From: Alphaproteobacteria bacterium
Lineage (GTDB): Bacteria; Pseudomonadota; Alphaproteobacteria; Micavibrionales; Micavibrionaceae
Assembly (NCBI GenBank): GCA_018399685.1
Contig: JAGYOK010000015.1
Coordinates: 1 to 42,746 of the forward strand
DNA: 42,746 nucleotides
Reading direction: 5' to 3'
Below the pieces are notes generated by a model. That model saw only the letters and a list, made by a program, of their open reading frames with translations, was not told the origin of the DNA and ran no database searches. The translations under genes were made by a program, and so were the position numbers. This document shows positions 1 to 9,480 of the stretch, in pieces (within the stretch, counting starts at the first letter, position 1; every line of letters starts with the position of its first letter).

Positions 1-53
1 AAATCACACTTTATGCAGAGGTCTCTATTTATAATTATTTTTCAATTTTACGT

Positions 54-1343
<1,290 letters not shown>

Positions 1344-1382
1344 TTATATCTATATGTTTTGTTTATTACTCTATCTAGATAT

Positions 1383-2243
1383 CTAAACAATAATCGGTTT
1401 TTCTTTAGATATTTTGTCAAAAGCTAAGAGCATTTCCAAAAGCTCTGGCATATCACCTAACTTCACCATATTTGGACCGTCTGATGGAGCATTATCGGGA
1501 TCCTGATGGGTTTCAATGAATACACCAGCAACGCCGACGGCAACTGCCGCACGAGCAAGAACAGGAACAAATCTCCTGTCGCCACCTGACGTTCCGCCTA
1601 ATCCACCGGGCTGTTGAACAGAGTGCGTAGCATCAAAAATCACAGGGTATCCGGTCTTTTTCATTTCCGGCAAAGCCCGCATATCAGAAACCAGCGTGTT
1701 ATAGCCAAAGCTTACACCGCGCTCACAGAGCATAATGTTTTCGTTTCCACTTTCGGAAATCTTATCGGCAACGTTTTTCATATCCCATGGAGCTAAGAAC
1801 TGTCCTTTTTTAACATTAAGCGCTTTACCGGTTTTTGCGGCTGCGATTAGTAAATCTGTTTGGCGGCATAAGAATGCAGGGATTTGCAGGACATCTACAA
1901 CCTTTGCCATCTCCTCGCACTGTTCTGGCAAGTGGATATCTGTAAGTACCGGAACACCAAAATGAGATCTTATCTCTTCAAAAACCTGCATACCCTTTTC
2001 AAAACCAATGCCGCGTTTGCTTTTAAGCGATGTGCGGTTTGCCTTATCAAACGACGTCTTGTAAATAAATTGCAATCCGAGACGTTTCGTAAGCTCTTTG
2101 AGTGCCCCACACATTTCAAACGCATGATCCTTGCTTTCCATCTGGCATGGCCCAGCTATTAAAGTTATGGCGCGATCATTGGCAATAGAAAGTTGATCTA
2201 CTTTCACAGTTTTTATGGCTATCTTGTTCATATTATTATCCAT
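1383..2243 (-). CDS. kdsA: 3-deoxy-8-phosphooctulonate synthase (KDO-8-P synthase)
   Basis: Condenses phosphoenolpyruvate with arabinose-5-phosphate to make KDO-8-phosphate, the precursor of the inner-core sugar of lipopolysaccharide. The 286-residue TIM-barrel protein shows the family motifs IAGPCQMES near the N-terminus, the YKTSFDKANRTS phosphate-binding stretch, TDIHLPEQ, QIPAFLCRQTDLL and the FDATHSVQQPGG block. A second ATG four codons in (position 2231) could be the real start. It lies between pyrG and eno. The link to lipid A synthesis fits the lpx cluster further along the window. Confidence 0.97.
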   Translation of the reverse strand: MDNNMNKIAIKTVKVDQLSIANDRAITLIAGPCQMESKDHAFEMCGALKELTKRLGLQFIYKTSFDKANRTSLKSKRGIGFEKGMQVFEEIRSHFGVPVLTDIHLPEQCEEMAKVVDVLQIPAFLCRQTDLLIAAAKTGKALNVKKGQFLAPWDMKNVADKISESGNENIMLCERGVSFGYNTLVSDMRALPEMKKTGYPVIFDATHSVQQPGGLGGTSGGDRRFVPVLARAAVAVGVAGVFIETHQDPDNAPSDGPNMVKLGDMPELLEMLLAFDKISKEKPIIV

Positions 2244-2295
2244 ATTCTGATTAAATTCACTCGATTATTTTAGGCAAGTCACATGCTCAAAAGGT

Positions 2296-2322
2296 GAAGA
2301 CAAAGATATGATCTATGTCTTC
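2296..2322 (-). terminator. Imperfect intergenic hairpin between pyrG and kdsA
   Basis: GAAGACA (2296-2302) pairs with TGTCTTC (2316-2322). After one A/A mismatch, AGAT (2304-2307) pairs with ATCT (2311-2314) around a three-base loop. Read on the minus strand the hairpin lies just after the pyrG stop and is followed by ACCTTTT, a short T run. It could be a weak terminator, an attenuator or an mRNA stability element. The pairing is seen directly; the function is inferred. Confidence 0.45.
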
Positions 2323-2347
2323 TTCTGGCAAGCTAAAAACTTCTTGG

Positions 2348-3976
2348 CTATACAAGCCGATCCTGATCAATGGCTGCGGCGATAAAAGATACAAACAGCG
2401 GATGTGGGTCAAAAGGCTTGGATTTAAGTTCCGGGTGAAACTGTACCCCGATGAACCATGGATGGTCTTCATATTCCACAATTTCCGGGAGTTTACCATC
2501 CGGTGATAGACCTACGAATTTGAGTCCTGCCTTTTCAAGTTGTTCACGATAATTTGTATTTACTTCATATCGGTGTCTATGTCGTTCACTGATATCCGTT
2601 GTTCCATAAATTTGTGATATTTTTGATCCCGGTTTAAGAGTCGCTGGATAAGCACCCAAGCGCATTGTCCCGCCCAAATCCTCATCTTTTGAACGCTCTT
2701 CGATTTTGTTGCCTTTGAGCCATTCTGTCATGATGCCAATGACAGGGATTTCGCAATGAGTGAACTCACTGGAGCCAGCGCCCTTAATACCGCAAAGGTG
2801 GCGAGCGGCTTCGATAACTGCCATTTGCATGCCATAGCAGATACCAAAATATGGTATTTTTCTCTCACGGGCATATTGTGCCGCTCGAATCTTTCCTTCT
2901 ACACCGCGATCACCAAAACCGCCGGGAACAAGAATACCATTAACTCCCTGTAGGTGTGTCTCAGGGGCTTCAGATTCAAAGATTTCAGATTCAATAAATT
3001 TAAGATTTACTTTTACTTTATTAGCTATACCACCGTGTGTAAGAGCCTCGTTTAAAGATTTATAACTATCTGCAAGATTTGTGTATTTTCCTACAATAGC
3101 AATCGTAACTTCGCTCTCTGGTTCCTTAACATTTTTAACAATATTTTCCCATGTGGAGAGGTCAGGCTTCACTTTATCTTCAAGACCAAAACAGGCTAAA
3201 ACCTGACGGTCAAGTCCTTCAGCATGATAAGTTAGGGGTACTTCGTATATAGAGTGCACATCCAGAGCTGGGATAACATTCTCACGCTCAATGTTACAGA
3301 ATAAACCAATTTTGCTGCGCTCATCTTCTGAAATATGGCGATCAGCACGACAAAGTAGAATTTGTGGCCGGATACCGTAACTCATCAATTCCTTAACCGA
3401 GTGTTGGGTAGGTTTGGTTTTTAATTCTCCAGCAGCCGGAATAAAAGGTAAAAGAGTTACATGAATAAATATGGCGCGATCTTTTCCAACTTCATTTCCA
3501 AATTGACGAATAGCTTCGAGAAAGGGTTGGCTTTCTATATCGCCTACAGTACCACCAATTTCACACAGTACAAAATCAGCACTACCGTCTTTTTCGCGAA
3601 TAAAGTCCTGAATTTCGTTCGTAATGTGAGGGATGACCTGAATTGTCGCCCCCAGATATTCGCCTTTACGTTCTTTTTGAAGAACATTGGTATAGATACG
3701 TCCGGTTGTTGTATTATCCATGCCTCGAGCCGGAACCCCTGTAAAGCGCTCATAGTGACCAAAGTCCAAATCTGTCTCTGCCCCATCATCTGTAACATAT
3801 ACCTCACCATGCTGAAATGGGCTCATCGTCCCGGGGTCAACGTTGAGGTAAGGGTCAAGTTTGCACAGGCGTACGCTGTACCCACGAGCCTGTAATAATG
3901 CGCCAAGCGCAGCGGAACCTAGTCCTTTCCCTAAAGAGGAAACGACGCCGCCAGTAATAAAAATATATCTTGTCAT
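2348..3976 (-). CDS. pyrG: CTP synthase (glutamine-hydrolysing)
   Basis: Converts UTP to CTP using ATP and ammonia from glutamine. The 542-residue protein has the two expected domains. The N-terminal synthetase domain begins at residue 1 with the P-loop [10 protein letters not shown] and continues to about residue 270. The C-terminal class I glutamine amidotransferase domain has the oxyanion segment GGFGDRG, the nucleophile in GICYGMQ and the HPE dyad in VQFHPELKS. The start ATG is only three bases after the secG stop, so the two are almost certainly co-transcribed and probably translationally coupled. Confidence 0.98.
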   Translation of the reverse strand: MTRYIFITGGVVSSLGKGLGSAALGALLQARGYSVRLCKLDPYLNVDPGTMSPFQHGEVYVTDDGAETDLDFGHYERFTGVPARGMDNTTTGRIYTNVLQKERKGEYLGATIQVIPHITNEIQDFIREKDGSADFVLCEIGGTVGDIESQPFLEAIRQFGNEVGKDRAIFIHVTLLPFIPAAGELKTKPTQHSVKELMSYGIRPQILLCRADRHISEDERSKIGLFCNIERENVIPALDVHSIYEVPLTYHAEGLDRQVLACFGLEDKVKPDLSTWENIVKNVKEPESEVTIAIVGKYTNLADSYKSLNEALTHGGIANKVKVNLKFIESEIFESEAPETHLQGVNGILVPGGFGDRGVEGKIRAAQYARERKIPYFGICYGMQMAVIEAARHLCGIKGAGSSEFTHCEIPVIGIMTEWLKGNKIEERSKDEDLGGTMRLGAYPATLKPGSKISQIYGTTDISERHRHRYEVNTNYREQLEKAGLKFVGLSPDGKLPEIVEYEDHPWFIGVQFHPELKSKPFDPHPLFVSFIAAAIDQDRLV

Positions 3977-3979
3977 GTT

Positions 3980-4453
3980 TTACTCTATTGGAGCAGAGGG
4001 ATCCCCTGCCTCTGGTTGTTGAGGAGGGGTGGTTTGCTCAGCGGCTGTCTCAGGGGAGTTTTCGGGTGCTTGAACAAATCCAGTCTGATTCGTGTTATCC
4101 TCGATTTCTTCGGGGGGGATGTACTTTATGGTATCAGAAGAGCCATTTTCGAGATCATCAGGGGATAAAGATTCTATTTGTGAGGTGTCGACATTTTCCA
4201 GAAGCCCAATGTTTTGCTGAGCGTTTTTACTGGCAAGAACTCCTAAAGTCAAAGATGTTACAAAAAACCCTGCTGCGCATATTGCTGTCATTTTTGTTAA
4301 AGCGTTGGCTGTTCCCTTTGCTGAGGCAAGGCCACCAAGACCACCTCCTCCACCACCAATACCAAGGCCGCCGCCTTCAGAGCGCTGGAGAAGCACAAGA
4401 CCAATAATAGCCATAGCAAAAATAAGGTGGATGACGAGAATTACTGATTCCAT
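3980..4453 (-). CDS. secG: Sec translocon subunit SecG
   Basis: Small inner-membrane partner of SecYE that stimulates preprotein translocation. The protein has 157 residues. A first membrane segment spans about residues 3-21. It is followed by a loop with QRSEGGGLG and a glycine-only run, then LASAKGTANALTKMTA and a second membrane segment near residues 55-75; this is the normal SecG core. The remaining 70-80 residues form an acidic, Pro/Glu/Gln-rich tail with no recognisable fold, longer than the roughly 110-residue E. coli protein. Such tails are common in alphaproteobacterial SecG. The tpiA-secG-pyrG neighbourhood is typical of the class. Confidence 0.93.
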   Translation of the reverse strand: MESVILVIHLIFAMAIIGLVLLQRSEGGGLGIGGGGGGLGGLASAKGTANALTKMTAICAAGFFVTSLTLGVLASKNAQQNIGLLENVDTSQIESLSPDDLENGSSDTIKYIPPEEIEDNTNQTGFVQAPENSPETAAEQTTPPQQPEAGDPSAPIE

Positions 4454-4556
4454 GACGTTAGTTTCTTTACTTTAATTTAATTGTGTCTTTTTTATACCGA
4501 TATCCAAACTCTTATAAATAGTCTTACCCATAAAGGCTAGTCAAAAATCAAATTTT

Positions 4557-5306
4557 TCATGCGCATTTTGCAACAGCAAAAAACTTATCAACATTAAGGC
4601 TGGCTCCCCCGATCAATCCACCATCTACGTTAGGTGTGGACAAAAGCTCTTTAGCATTCTCCGAATTCATAGATCCTCCATACAAAATTCTCATATTTTC
4701 ACCACCACTGTAATGCTTTGTTATTAATGCACGGATGAAGTTATGCATCTCGCCCGCATCTTTTGGGCTAGGGGTTTTCCCTGTGCCAATGGCCCATACA
4801 GGCTCATAAGAAATCACGGTGTTTTCCGCTGTTGCTTCTTTTGGGACTGATTCGAGTAATTGTCTCTTTACGACCTCTTTGTGTAAATGTGCATCACGTT
4901 CTTTAAGGGATTCTCCAACGCAGATAATAGCCTTAATACCGTTTTTATATGCAGATTGAGCCTTACCGGCAATTAGATCATTTTGCTCACCATGATACTC
5001 ACGCCTCTCCGAATGTCCCACTATTACATGCGTGCACCCAACATCCCTGAGCATTTCTGCACTTATTTCCCCTGTGTAAGCGCCCTTACCATGAAAAGAA
5101 CAATCTTGTCCGCCAATAGTCATTACCCCCTCTTTTGAAAATTTTGATAATGCTGAGAGATAAACAGAAGGTGCACATATAAGGAATTCTGCTTTATCAA
5201 GAATGTCTGGGTAGTTTTTAGCGTCTTGTAATATATGCGATACAAACTCTCTGGCTTCAGCCATGGTAAAATTCATCTTCCAGTTCGCGGCGATTAGTTT
5301 TTTCAT
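4557..5306 (-). CDS. tpiA: Triosephosphate isomerase
   Basis: Interconverts dihydroxyacetone phosphate and glyceraldehyde-3-phosphate in glycolysis and gluconeogenesis. The 249-residue protein is full length. It has the catalytic lysine in AANWKMN at the N-terminus, the catalytic histidine in VGHSERR, the catalytic glutamate in YEPVWAIGTG with the mobile lid behind it, and the phosphate-binding ILYGGSMN and GGLIGGASL loops. It reads away from ppiD and is the first gene of the minus-strand series ending in eno. An AGGACAGG-like ribosome site lies just before the ATG. Confidence 0.98.
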   Translation of the reverse strand: MKKLIAANWKMNFTMAEAREFVSHILQDAKNYPDILDKAEFLICAPSVYLSALSKFSKEGVMTIGGQDCSFHGKGAYTGEISAEMLRDVGCTHVIVGHSERREYHGEQNDLIAGKAQSAYKNGIKAIICVGESLKERDAHLHKEVVKRQLLESVPKEATAENTVISYEPVWAIGTGKTPSPKDAGEMHNFIRALITKHYSGGENMRILYGGSMNSENAKELLSTPNVDGGLIGGASLNVDKFFAVAKCA

Positions 5307-5321
5307 TTCTACCTGTCCTTT

Positions 5322-5349
5322 TAAATATTTTTTCTATGTTAATTGTCAA
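5322..5349 (-). promoter_or_regulatory. Candidate sigma-70 promoter for tpiA
   Basis: On the minus strand a perfect -35 hexamer TTGACA (5344-5349) is followed, 16 bases on, by TATTTA (5322-5327), about 15 bases before the tpiA start codon. The -35 match is strong. The -10 is modest and the resulting leader would be very short, so the exact -10 may differ. It faces the ppiD promoter. Confidence 0.45.
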
Positions 5350-5404
5350 AAGCAGAAAATCAATCTTTTATCGTTGATTTTTATTGTTTTTCACCTTTGG
5401 CCGC

Positions 5405-5433
5405 TTGCCCCGCTTAACATGCGTGCTTATAGT
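5405..5433 (+). promoter_or_regulatory. Candidate sigma-70 promoter for ppiD
   Basis: TTGCCC (5405-5410) and TATAGT (5428-5433) are separated by exactly 17 bases. Transcription would begin near 5440, about 40 bases before the ATG at 5480. Because this start lies downstream of the longest open-frame start at 5384, the promoter also argues for the shorter ppiD reading. Confidence 0.5.
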
Positions 5434-5479
5434 GCATGACTATCACGAGATTTTTTTATTTATAAGTGCGAGTATTTTC

Positions 5480-7420
5480 ATGGTTATGCAATTAATACGT
5501 TCTGGTACGAGCGGCGGCTTGATTAAGTATTTTCTGTTCGGAATAGTTGGTTTGTCCGTAGGCGGGCTGGCCTTGATGGATGTACGAGGAGTTCTGCAAG
5601 GAAAAAATGTTGGTGGCAATGATGTCACTCGTATTGGCGAAGAAACAATCAGCATTAGCTCATTCGATCGCACAGTGCGCAGAGCGCTGGAGCAGTATCG
5701 CATCGCCCCCGATCAGGCGTACAGGCTTGGTCTGGTGGATGAGATATTATCCGGTCAGATACGTACTTATTTGCTTAAGCAGGAAGCAAAAGATAAAGGG
5801 TTTGAACTTAGCAAGGCCGCAATGGCAAAGCGCGTTGCAGAAATTATCCAGCCAAACATGCGTTCTGGACAAACCTTGCAACAAGCTCTTGAAGAATTAT
5901 TACAGCGTCAAGGTATGAGTGAAGATGAGTTTGTCAGCGCATTAAAAAGGGAAATTGCCGGCGAATATCTTATGCAGGCTGTTCGTAGCGGGTACTCGTT
6001 TGATGAGGATGCGCTGGCTGAGGAATTGTTTAAATTCCAAAATCAAACGCGTGATATTCAGGCAATTTTCTTTGCAGATAAAGATATCGAAGCTGCCGAA
6101 ACCGCAACGGAAGAGCAGTTAAAAAATCTATACGAAAGCGTTAAAAGCCACCGCTATAAAATTCCAGAATACCGTAAAATAAAAATAGCAATTTTTGACC
6201 CTAAAAACATTGATATTAATGTTGAGGTGTCTGCTGAAGAAGTAAATAAAGCATATAATGACAACCAAGATAGGTTTATAATTGGTGAGACAGTTATTCT
6301 AAGCCAGTCATTGGTTGATACACCCGAACAAGCAAAATCAATACATGACGAAGTTCAGGCTGGAAAGAGCCTAAAAGAGGCTGTTGTTTTGGTGACTGGT
6401 TCTGAAGATAAATATTATGAAGAGCGGGACTTTGACGTTCTATCAATGATACCGGAAATGGCCGAGGCTATTGACGGACTGGAAGAAGGAGCTGTTACAA
6501 CGCCCGTAAAAACCATGCTTGGTTATCACGTGGTGCGCCTTGATAGGCGCGAAGCATCAAAAGTTAGTCCCCTTGAGGATGTTCAAAAAGAGATCGAGGA
6601 AGCCTTAATACAGGAAAAGCGCGACGAAGAGATATATAAGATATTCCAAGAGATTGATGAAAGTCTGGATAGGGGCATCTCATTTGAAGATTTGGCAAAC
6701 GAAGAGATTTACCCGCTAACGATAAAAACTATTGAGCCTTTTGACCAAGCCGGATTGAATGAAAAAGGTGAACAGGGATTAGGTTTAATCTCTGAGGAAG
6801 ATAAAAAAGAGGTTCTTGAGATTTCTTATGAACTAGCTGCAAACGAAACATCTTTGTTGCAGGAAATACCAAGTGGAATGATTGCAGCATTTAAGCTGGA
6901 AAAAGTAATGCCAGAAACATATAAGCCTTTTAAAGATGTAAAGAAAGAACTGGCAGAGAAGTATGTTTCAGACCGTAAGCACGCAAATAATTTTGAAGTT
7001 GTTGCTAAACACCTGGCCGAACTGGGTACTGGCGGCTCTAACTTTGAAGGATTGGCACGTGAGAATAACAAAGGTATTATGAATTATAAAGAGATTGGAC
7101 TTTCAGGAGAGCTTCCTTCGCCGTTAAATTCAGAAAACGCGGATTCTCGCCCTGCTATTTTCCAGACAGCCATTGGCGGTTATGAAATGATTGATCTTGG
7201 CGATCAGTTTGCTCTTATAAGAATAAGTGGTTATACGGTTCCTGAGATAACGCAGGATGATAACATCCAAAAAGCCATTGAAGCTGTTGCTCAAAATCTG
7301 GATAGCGAGATGGAAGATGATGCTTTTTTAATGTATCTGACCACATTAGCTGAGCAAAAGAAGCCTAGCGTCAACAATCGCCTGCTTAAACAGGTTTATG
7401 ATAAAGCCCCTCAACAGTAA
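5480..7420 (+). CDS. ppiD: PpiD-like membrane-anchored periplasmic chaperone (SurA_N / PpiC parvulin)
   Basis: Inner-membrane-anchored periplasmic folding factor for proteins leaving the Sec channel. I place the start at ATG 5480 (or 5486). The frame stays open back to 5384, but those extra 32 residues precede the normal N-terminus (MQLIRSGTSGG, then membrane anchor LIKYFLFGIVGLSVGGLAL) and lie across the promoter. After the anchor come a SurA_N-like helical region rich in Gln/Glu and a parvulin-type domain roughly 220-370 residues in, ending GYHVVRLDRRE. A second helical and degenerate parvulin-like region extends to the C-terminus. Length is about 646 residues, usual for the family. In relatives this gene precedes trpE; here the next plus-strand remnant is trpG. 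Confidence 0.88.
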   Translation: MVMQLIRSGTSGGLIKYFLFGIVGLSVGGLALMDVRGVLQGKNVGGNDVTRIGEETISISSFDRTVRRALEQYRIAPDQAYRLGLVDEILSGQIRTYLLKQEAKDKGFELSKAAMAKRVAEIIQPNMRSGQTLQQALEELLQRQGMSEDEFVSALKREIAGEYLMQAVRSGYSFDEDALAEELFKFQNQTRDIQAIFFADKDIEAAETATEEQLKNLYESVKSHRYKIPEYRKIKIAIFDPKNIDINVEVSAEEVNKAYNDNQDRFIIGETVILSQSLVDTPEQAKSIHDEVQAGKSLKEAVVLVTGSEDKYYEERDFDVLSMIPEMAEAIDGLEEGAVTTPVKTMLGYHVVRLDRREASKVSPLEDVQKEIEEALIQEKRDEEIYKIFQEIDESLDRGISFEDLANEEIYPLTIKTIEPFDQAGLNEKGEQGLGLISEEDKKEVLEISYELAANETSLLQEIPSGMIAAFKLEKVMPETYKPFKDVKKELAEKYVSDRKHANNFEVVAKHLAELGTGGSNFEGLARENNKGIMNYKEIGLSGELPSPLNSENADSRPAIFQTAIGGYEMIDLGDQFALIRISGYTVPEITQDDNIQKAIEAVAQNLDSEMEDDAFLMYLTTLAEQKKPSVNNRLLKQVYDKAPQQ

Positions 7421-7625
7421 AGAATAACGCAGGATAAAAAGCATGTCCGTCAGGAATCTTTTTGGCGCTGGAAATATTATCATGTCAGGCACATTGTTTA
7501 TAATAGCTTCGCGATGATATTGCTATTGTAATGCAAAAGGGGTTGGCCACTTTTCCGGTAACTGTATGGATTAGGATATCATGAGACTTGCTGCATGCTG
7601 CAGAGCTAGCAATCAAGAAATATTC
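7421..7625. other. Intergenic spacer between ppiD and the YibQ-like gene; no recognised gene
   Basis: The 205 bases between two convergent genes show no clear rho-independent terminator. One small hairpin, CTGCA (7591-7595) with TGCAG (7599-7603), has no T tract. A 24-codon open frame (7443-7517, plus strand) has an AGGA eight bases before its ATG but resembles nothing I know. In related genomes trpE commonly begins here; I could not recognise any trpE motif in the spacer, so if it was once present it is gone. Confidence 0.4.
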
Positions 7626-9008
7626 CTAGTTAAGGCTGGCTTGGGCGTCTTTTAATAATGGCTGGTTTAGTAGGTTGCTCGCAGGAACAAGTGTAAACCC
7701 CTTATCTTTAAGCGTTGGAATCCATTCTTTAAGAGCATCAATGGTTTCTTTATGCGGATGTCCGATTGCGATTACATATCCACGGGTTGCCGCCTTAGTT
7801 TCAAGATTCGCAAGCGCCCCTTGAATAAACTCTGGCGTGACTTCGTGATCGATAAAAATATCACGAACAGCGTACGGTATCCCTGCTTCACGTGCGCTAT
7901 GTGCAGCGACGGAAGAACCTATGGTGCGCGAATCCACAAAAAATAAATTCCGTTTTTTAAGATCTTTCATAATTTGATCCATAGCCTTTTTATCAGCTGT
8001 GATTTTACTTCCCATATGGTTATTAATACCAACATAACCATCAAATTGAGACAGCCCCCAATCTAGAGTATCAAGTAAACCCTTCTCGCTTTGTGATGCT
8101 TTAAGAACGCGCGGGCCCCCATCAAGGTTGCCGTTAAGCGGCTCCATAGGTATATGAACCATAAGTTCATGACCATTATTACGAGCGCGTTTGGTGCGAA
8201 CGGCTAGATTTTCTGCATAAGGAAGATAAGAGAGCGTCAGCGGTCCAGGCAATATTTCGACCAGCTTGCTTCGTAACGAGATGCCCATATCATCGATAAT
8301 TATGGCAATTTTCCCATTTCCTGTCGGTTTGATGTAGTTAACGCCAGCTTTACCAAAATCATCTTCAGTATATTTATCCTCGACTTCTATTGGTGCATGC
8401 TTGTAAACCTCATAGATTTCATTATCAATAGCCTCGGTTTTTACTTTAATATCTCTTTTTAATTTGGAATCATTTTCTACTTTTGGAGTAAATTCAGGAA
8501 CTTCTCCGTGTGACAGGATGACGTCTTCTACATTACGCCTCAAAAATATATTTGTGATATCTTCTTCCTCAAGCCCCAGAACCTCAAGCCCGACACTTGG
8601 ATCGTTATTATTATGTTTAAGGGCAATAGAAACACTCTCATCTATTACAGAGCTTTCATTACCAGATGCCGGCTCTATTGCTGAGAGATCTTTTTCTTCA
8701 ACGAGAACGTCATTAACTGCGGTTATATTTGTTGCACCCGGTTGTTGAAGAGAATTATCTGTTGCCCCTTTGGGAATAATAATACCAGCTTCCATGTATG
8801 ATGCGTGTCTGGATTTCAGCATCTCTACATCAACTATGTTAGAATTGGAGGACCAGCTTGCAATCGTGGTGAAAATGTTATGGCTCCACCAGTAAGGATC
8901 AGGGCTGTGTTTTTTATTCAGAATAACAATATCCGTAAACCCGATTGCTATAGCGCCCAGAGTAATAAAGATCAAAGTCCTCAGAATTGTTTTGTAACGA
9001 AAAGCCAT
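7626..9008 (-). CDS. YibQ-like divergent polysaccharide deacetylase family protein
   Basis: The 460-residue protein starts with one hydrophobic segment (about residues 10-31), so it is membrane anchored or exported. Residues 32-225 are low-complexity, Asn/Ser/Glu-rich and probably disordered. The C-terminal domain (about 230-450) is the divergent polysaccharide deacetylase fold (NodB-like, YibQ/DUF610). It has IAIIIDDMG with the Asp pair at 239-240, HIPMEPLNG, INNHMGSK, FVDSRT and IAIGHPHKET. The family probably acts on an envelope polysaccharide, but its substrate is not established. It stands alone on the minus strand between ppiD and the trpG remnant, where trp genes lie in relatives, so its position may result from a rearrangement. 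Confidence 0.85.
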   Translation of the reverse strand: MAFRYKTILRTLIFITLGAIAIGFTDIVILNKKHSPDPYWWSHNIFTTIASWSSNSNIVDVEMLKSRHASYMEAGIIIPKGATDNSLQQPGATNITAVNDVLVEEKDLSAIEPASGNESSVIDESVSIALKHNNNDPSVGLEVLGLEEEDITNIFLRRNVEDVILSHGEVPEFTPKVENDSKLKRDIKVKTEAIDNEIYEVYKHAPIEVEDKYTEDDFGKAGVNYIKPTGNGKIAIIIDDMGISLRSKLVEILPGPLTLSYLPYAENLAVRTKRARNNGHELMVHIPMEPLNGNLDGGPRVLKASQSEKGLLDTLDWGLSQFDGYVGINNHMGSKITADKKAMDQIMKDLKKRNLFFVDSRTIGSSVAAHSAREAGIPYAVRDIFIDHEVTPEFIQGALANLETKAATRGYVIAIGHPHKETIDALKEWIPTLKDKGFTLVPASNLLNQPLLKDAQASLN

Positions 9009-9141
9009 AATTATTTTTTTTAATACTCATAATAGCGTTTTTACATAATAATAAAACTAACCCTTAAATAGGGCGAATAGCAAAAAACACTCCCTCTATT
9101 TTGTTTCTTGCTTTTGTATCACAGAACGCCATAACAAATCC

Positions 9142-9416
9142 ATGATTACCTTGATAGATAACTACCGATAGCTTTTTACCTCAGAGATTTTGGTACTGGC
9201 GTGCTGTATATATCGTAATGATTAGCGTAGTGTACTTGATATTATCAAGGAAAACCCATCCGGGATTCTTATCTCGCCTGGGTCAGGTGACCCCGATCAC
9301 GCCGGAATTTGCCTCGATTTAATCATAGCAGCAGCAAACCACGATATTCATCTTATGGGGGGTGTGCCTTCGTCACCAGTCTATTTGCTCAGGCTTTTGG
9401 TGTTCTTGAAAAATAT
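9142..9416 (+). pseudogene. trpG: Decayed trpG (anthranilate synthase glutamine amidotransferase) fragment
   Basis: This otherwise unexplained stretch translates into TrpG in pieces. ATG 9142 begins MITLIDNY. An extra base (9166) shifts the frame to DSF, and after a small deletion YLRDFGTGV follows (9177-9203). RND is read at 9214-9222, then an in-frame TAG (9223-9225). The frame then reads LDIIKENPSGILISPGSGDP and on through AGICLDLI to LM (9357). An extra G shifts the frame again into GVCLRHQSI (9359-9385), which is the nucleophile-cysteine motif GVCLGHQ. A last one-base shift gives QAFG (9390-9401). Three single-base insertions, a stop, a deletion and loss of the C-terminal half make it non-functional. 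trpD, normally next, is gone. Intergenic 9009-9141 upstream contains nothing else recognised. Confidence 0.85.
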
Positions 9417-9480
9417 ATAACTTTCACACAAAAAAATGCCGAGGTTGCTTAGAATATATAAAAATAGATAGAATACTTAA

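Noticed and set aside
3970-4407. 145-codon open frame antisense to secG
   Set aside because: It mirrors secG. The apparent Gln/Leu/Arg richness comes from reading the glycine- and glutamate-rich coding sequence backwards.
7443-7517. 24-codon open frame after ppiD with an AGGA site, considered as a small gene or trpE remnant
   Set aside because: No TrpE motif and no known small protein match; one ribosome-like site is not enough to call it a gene.
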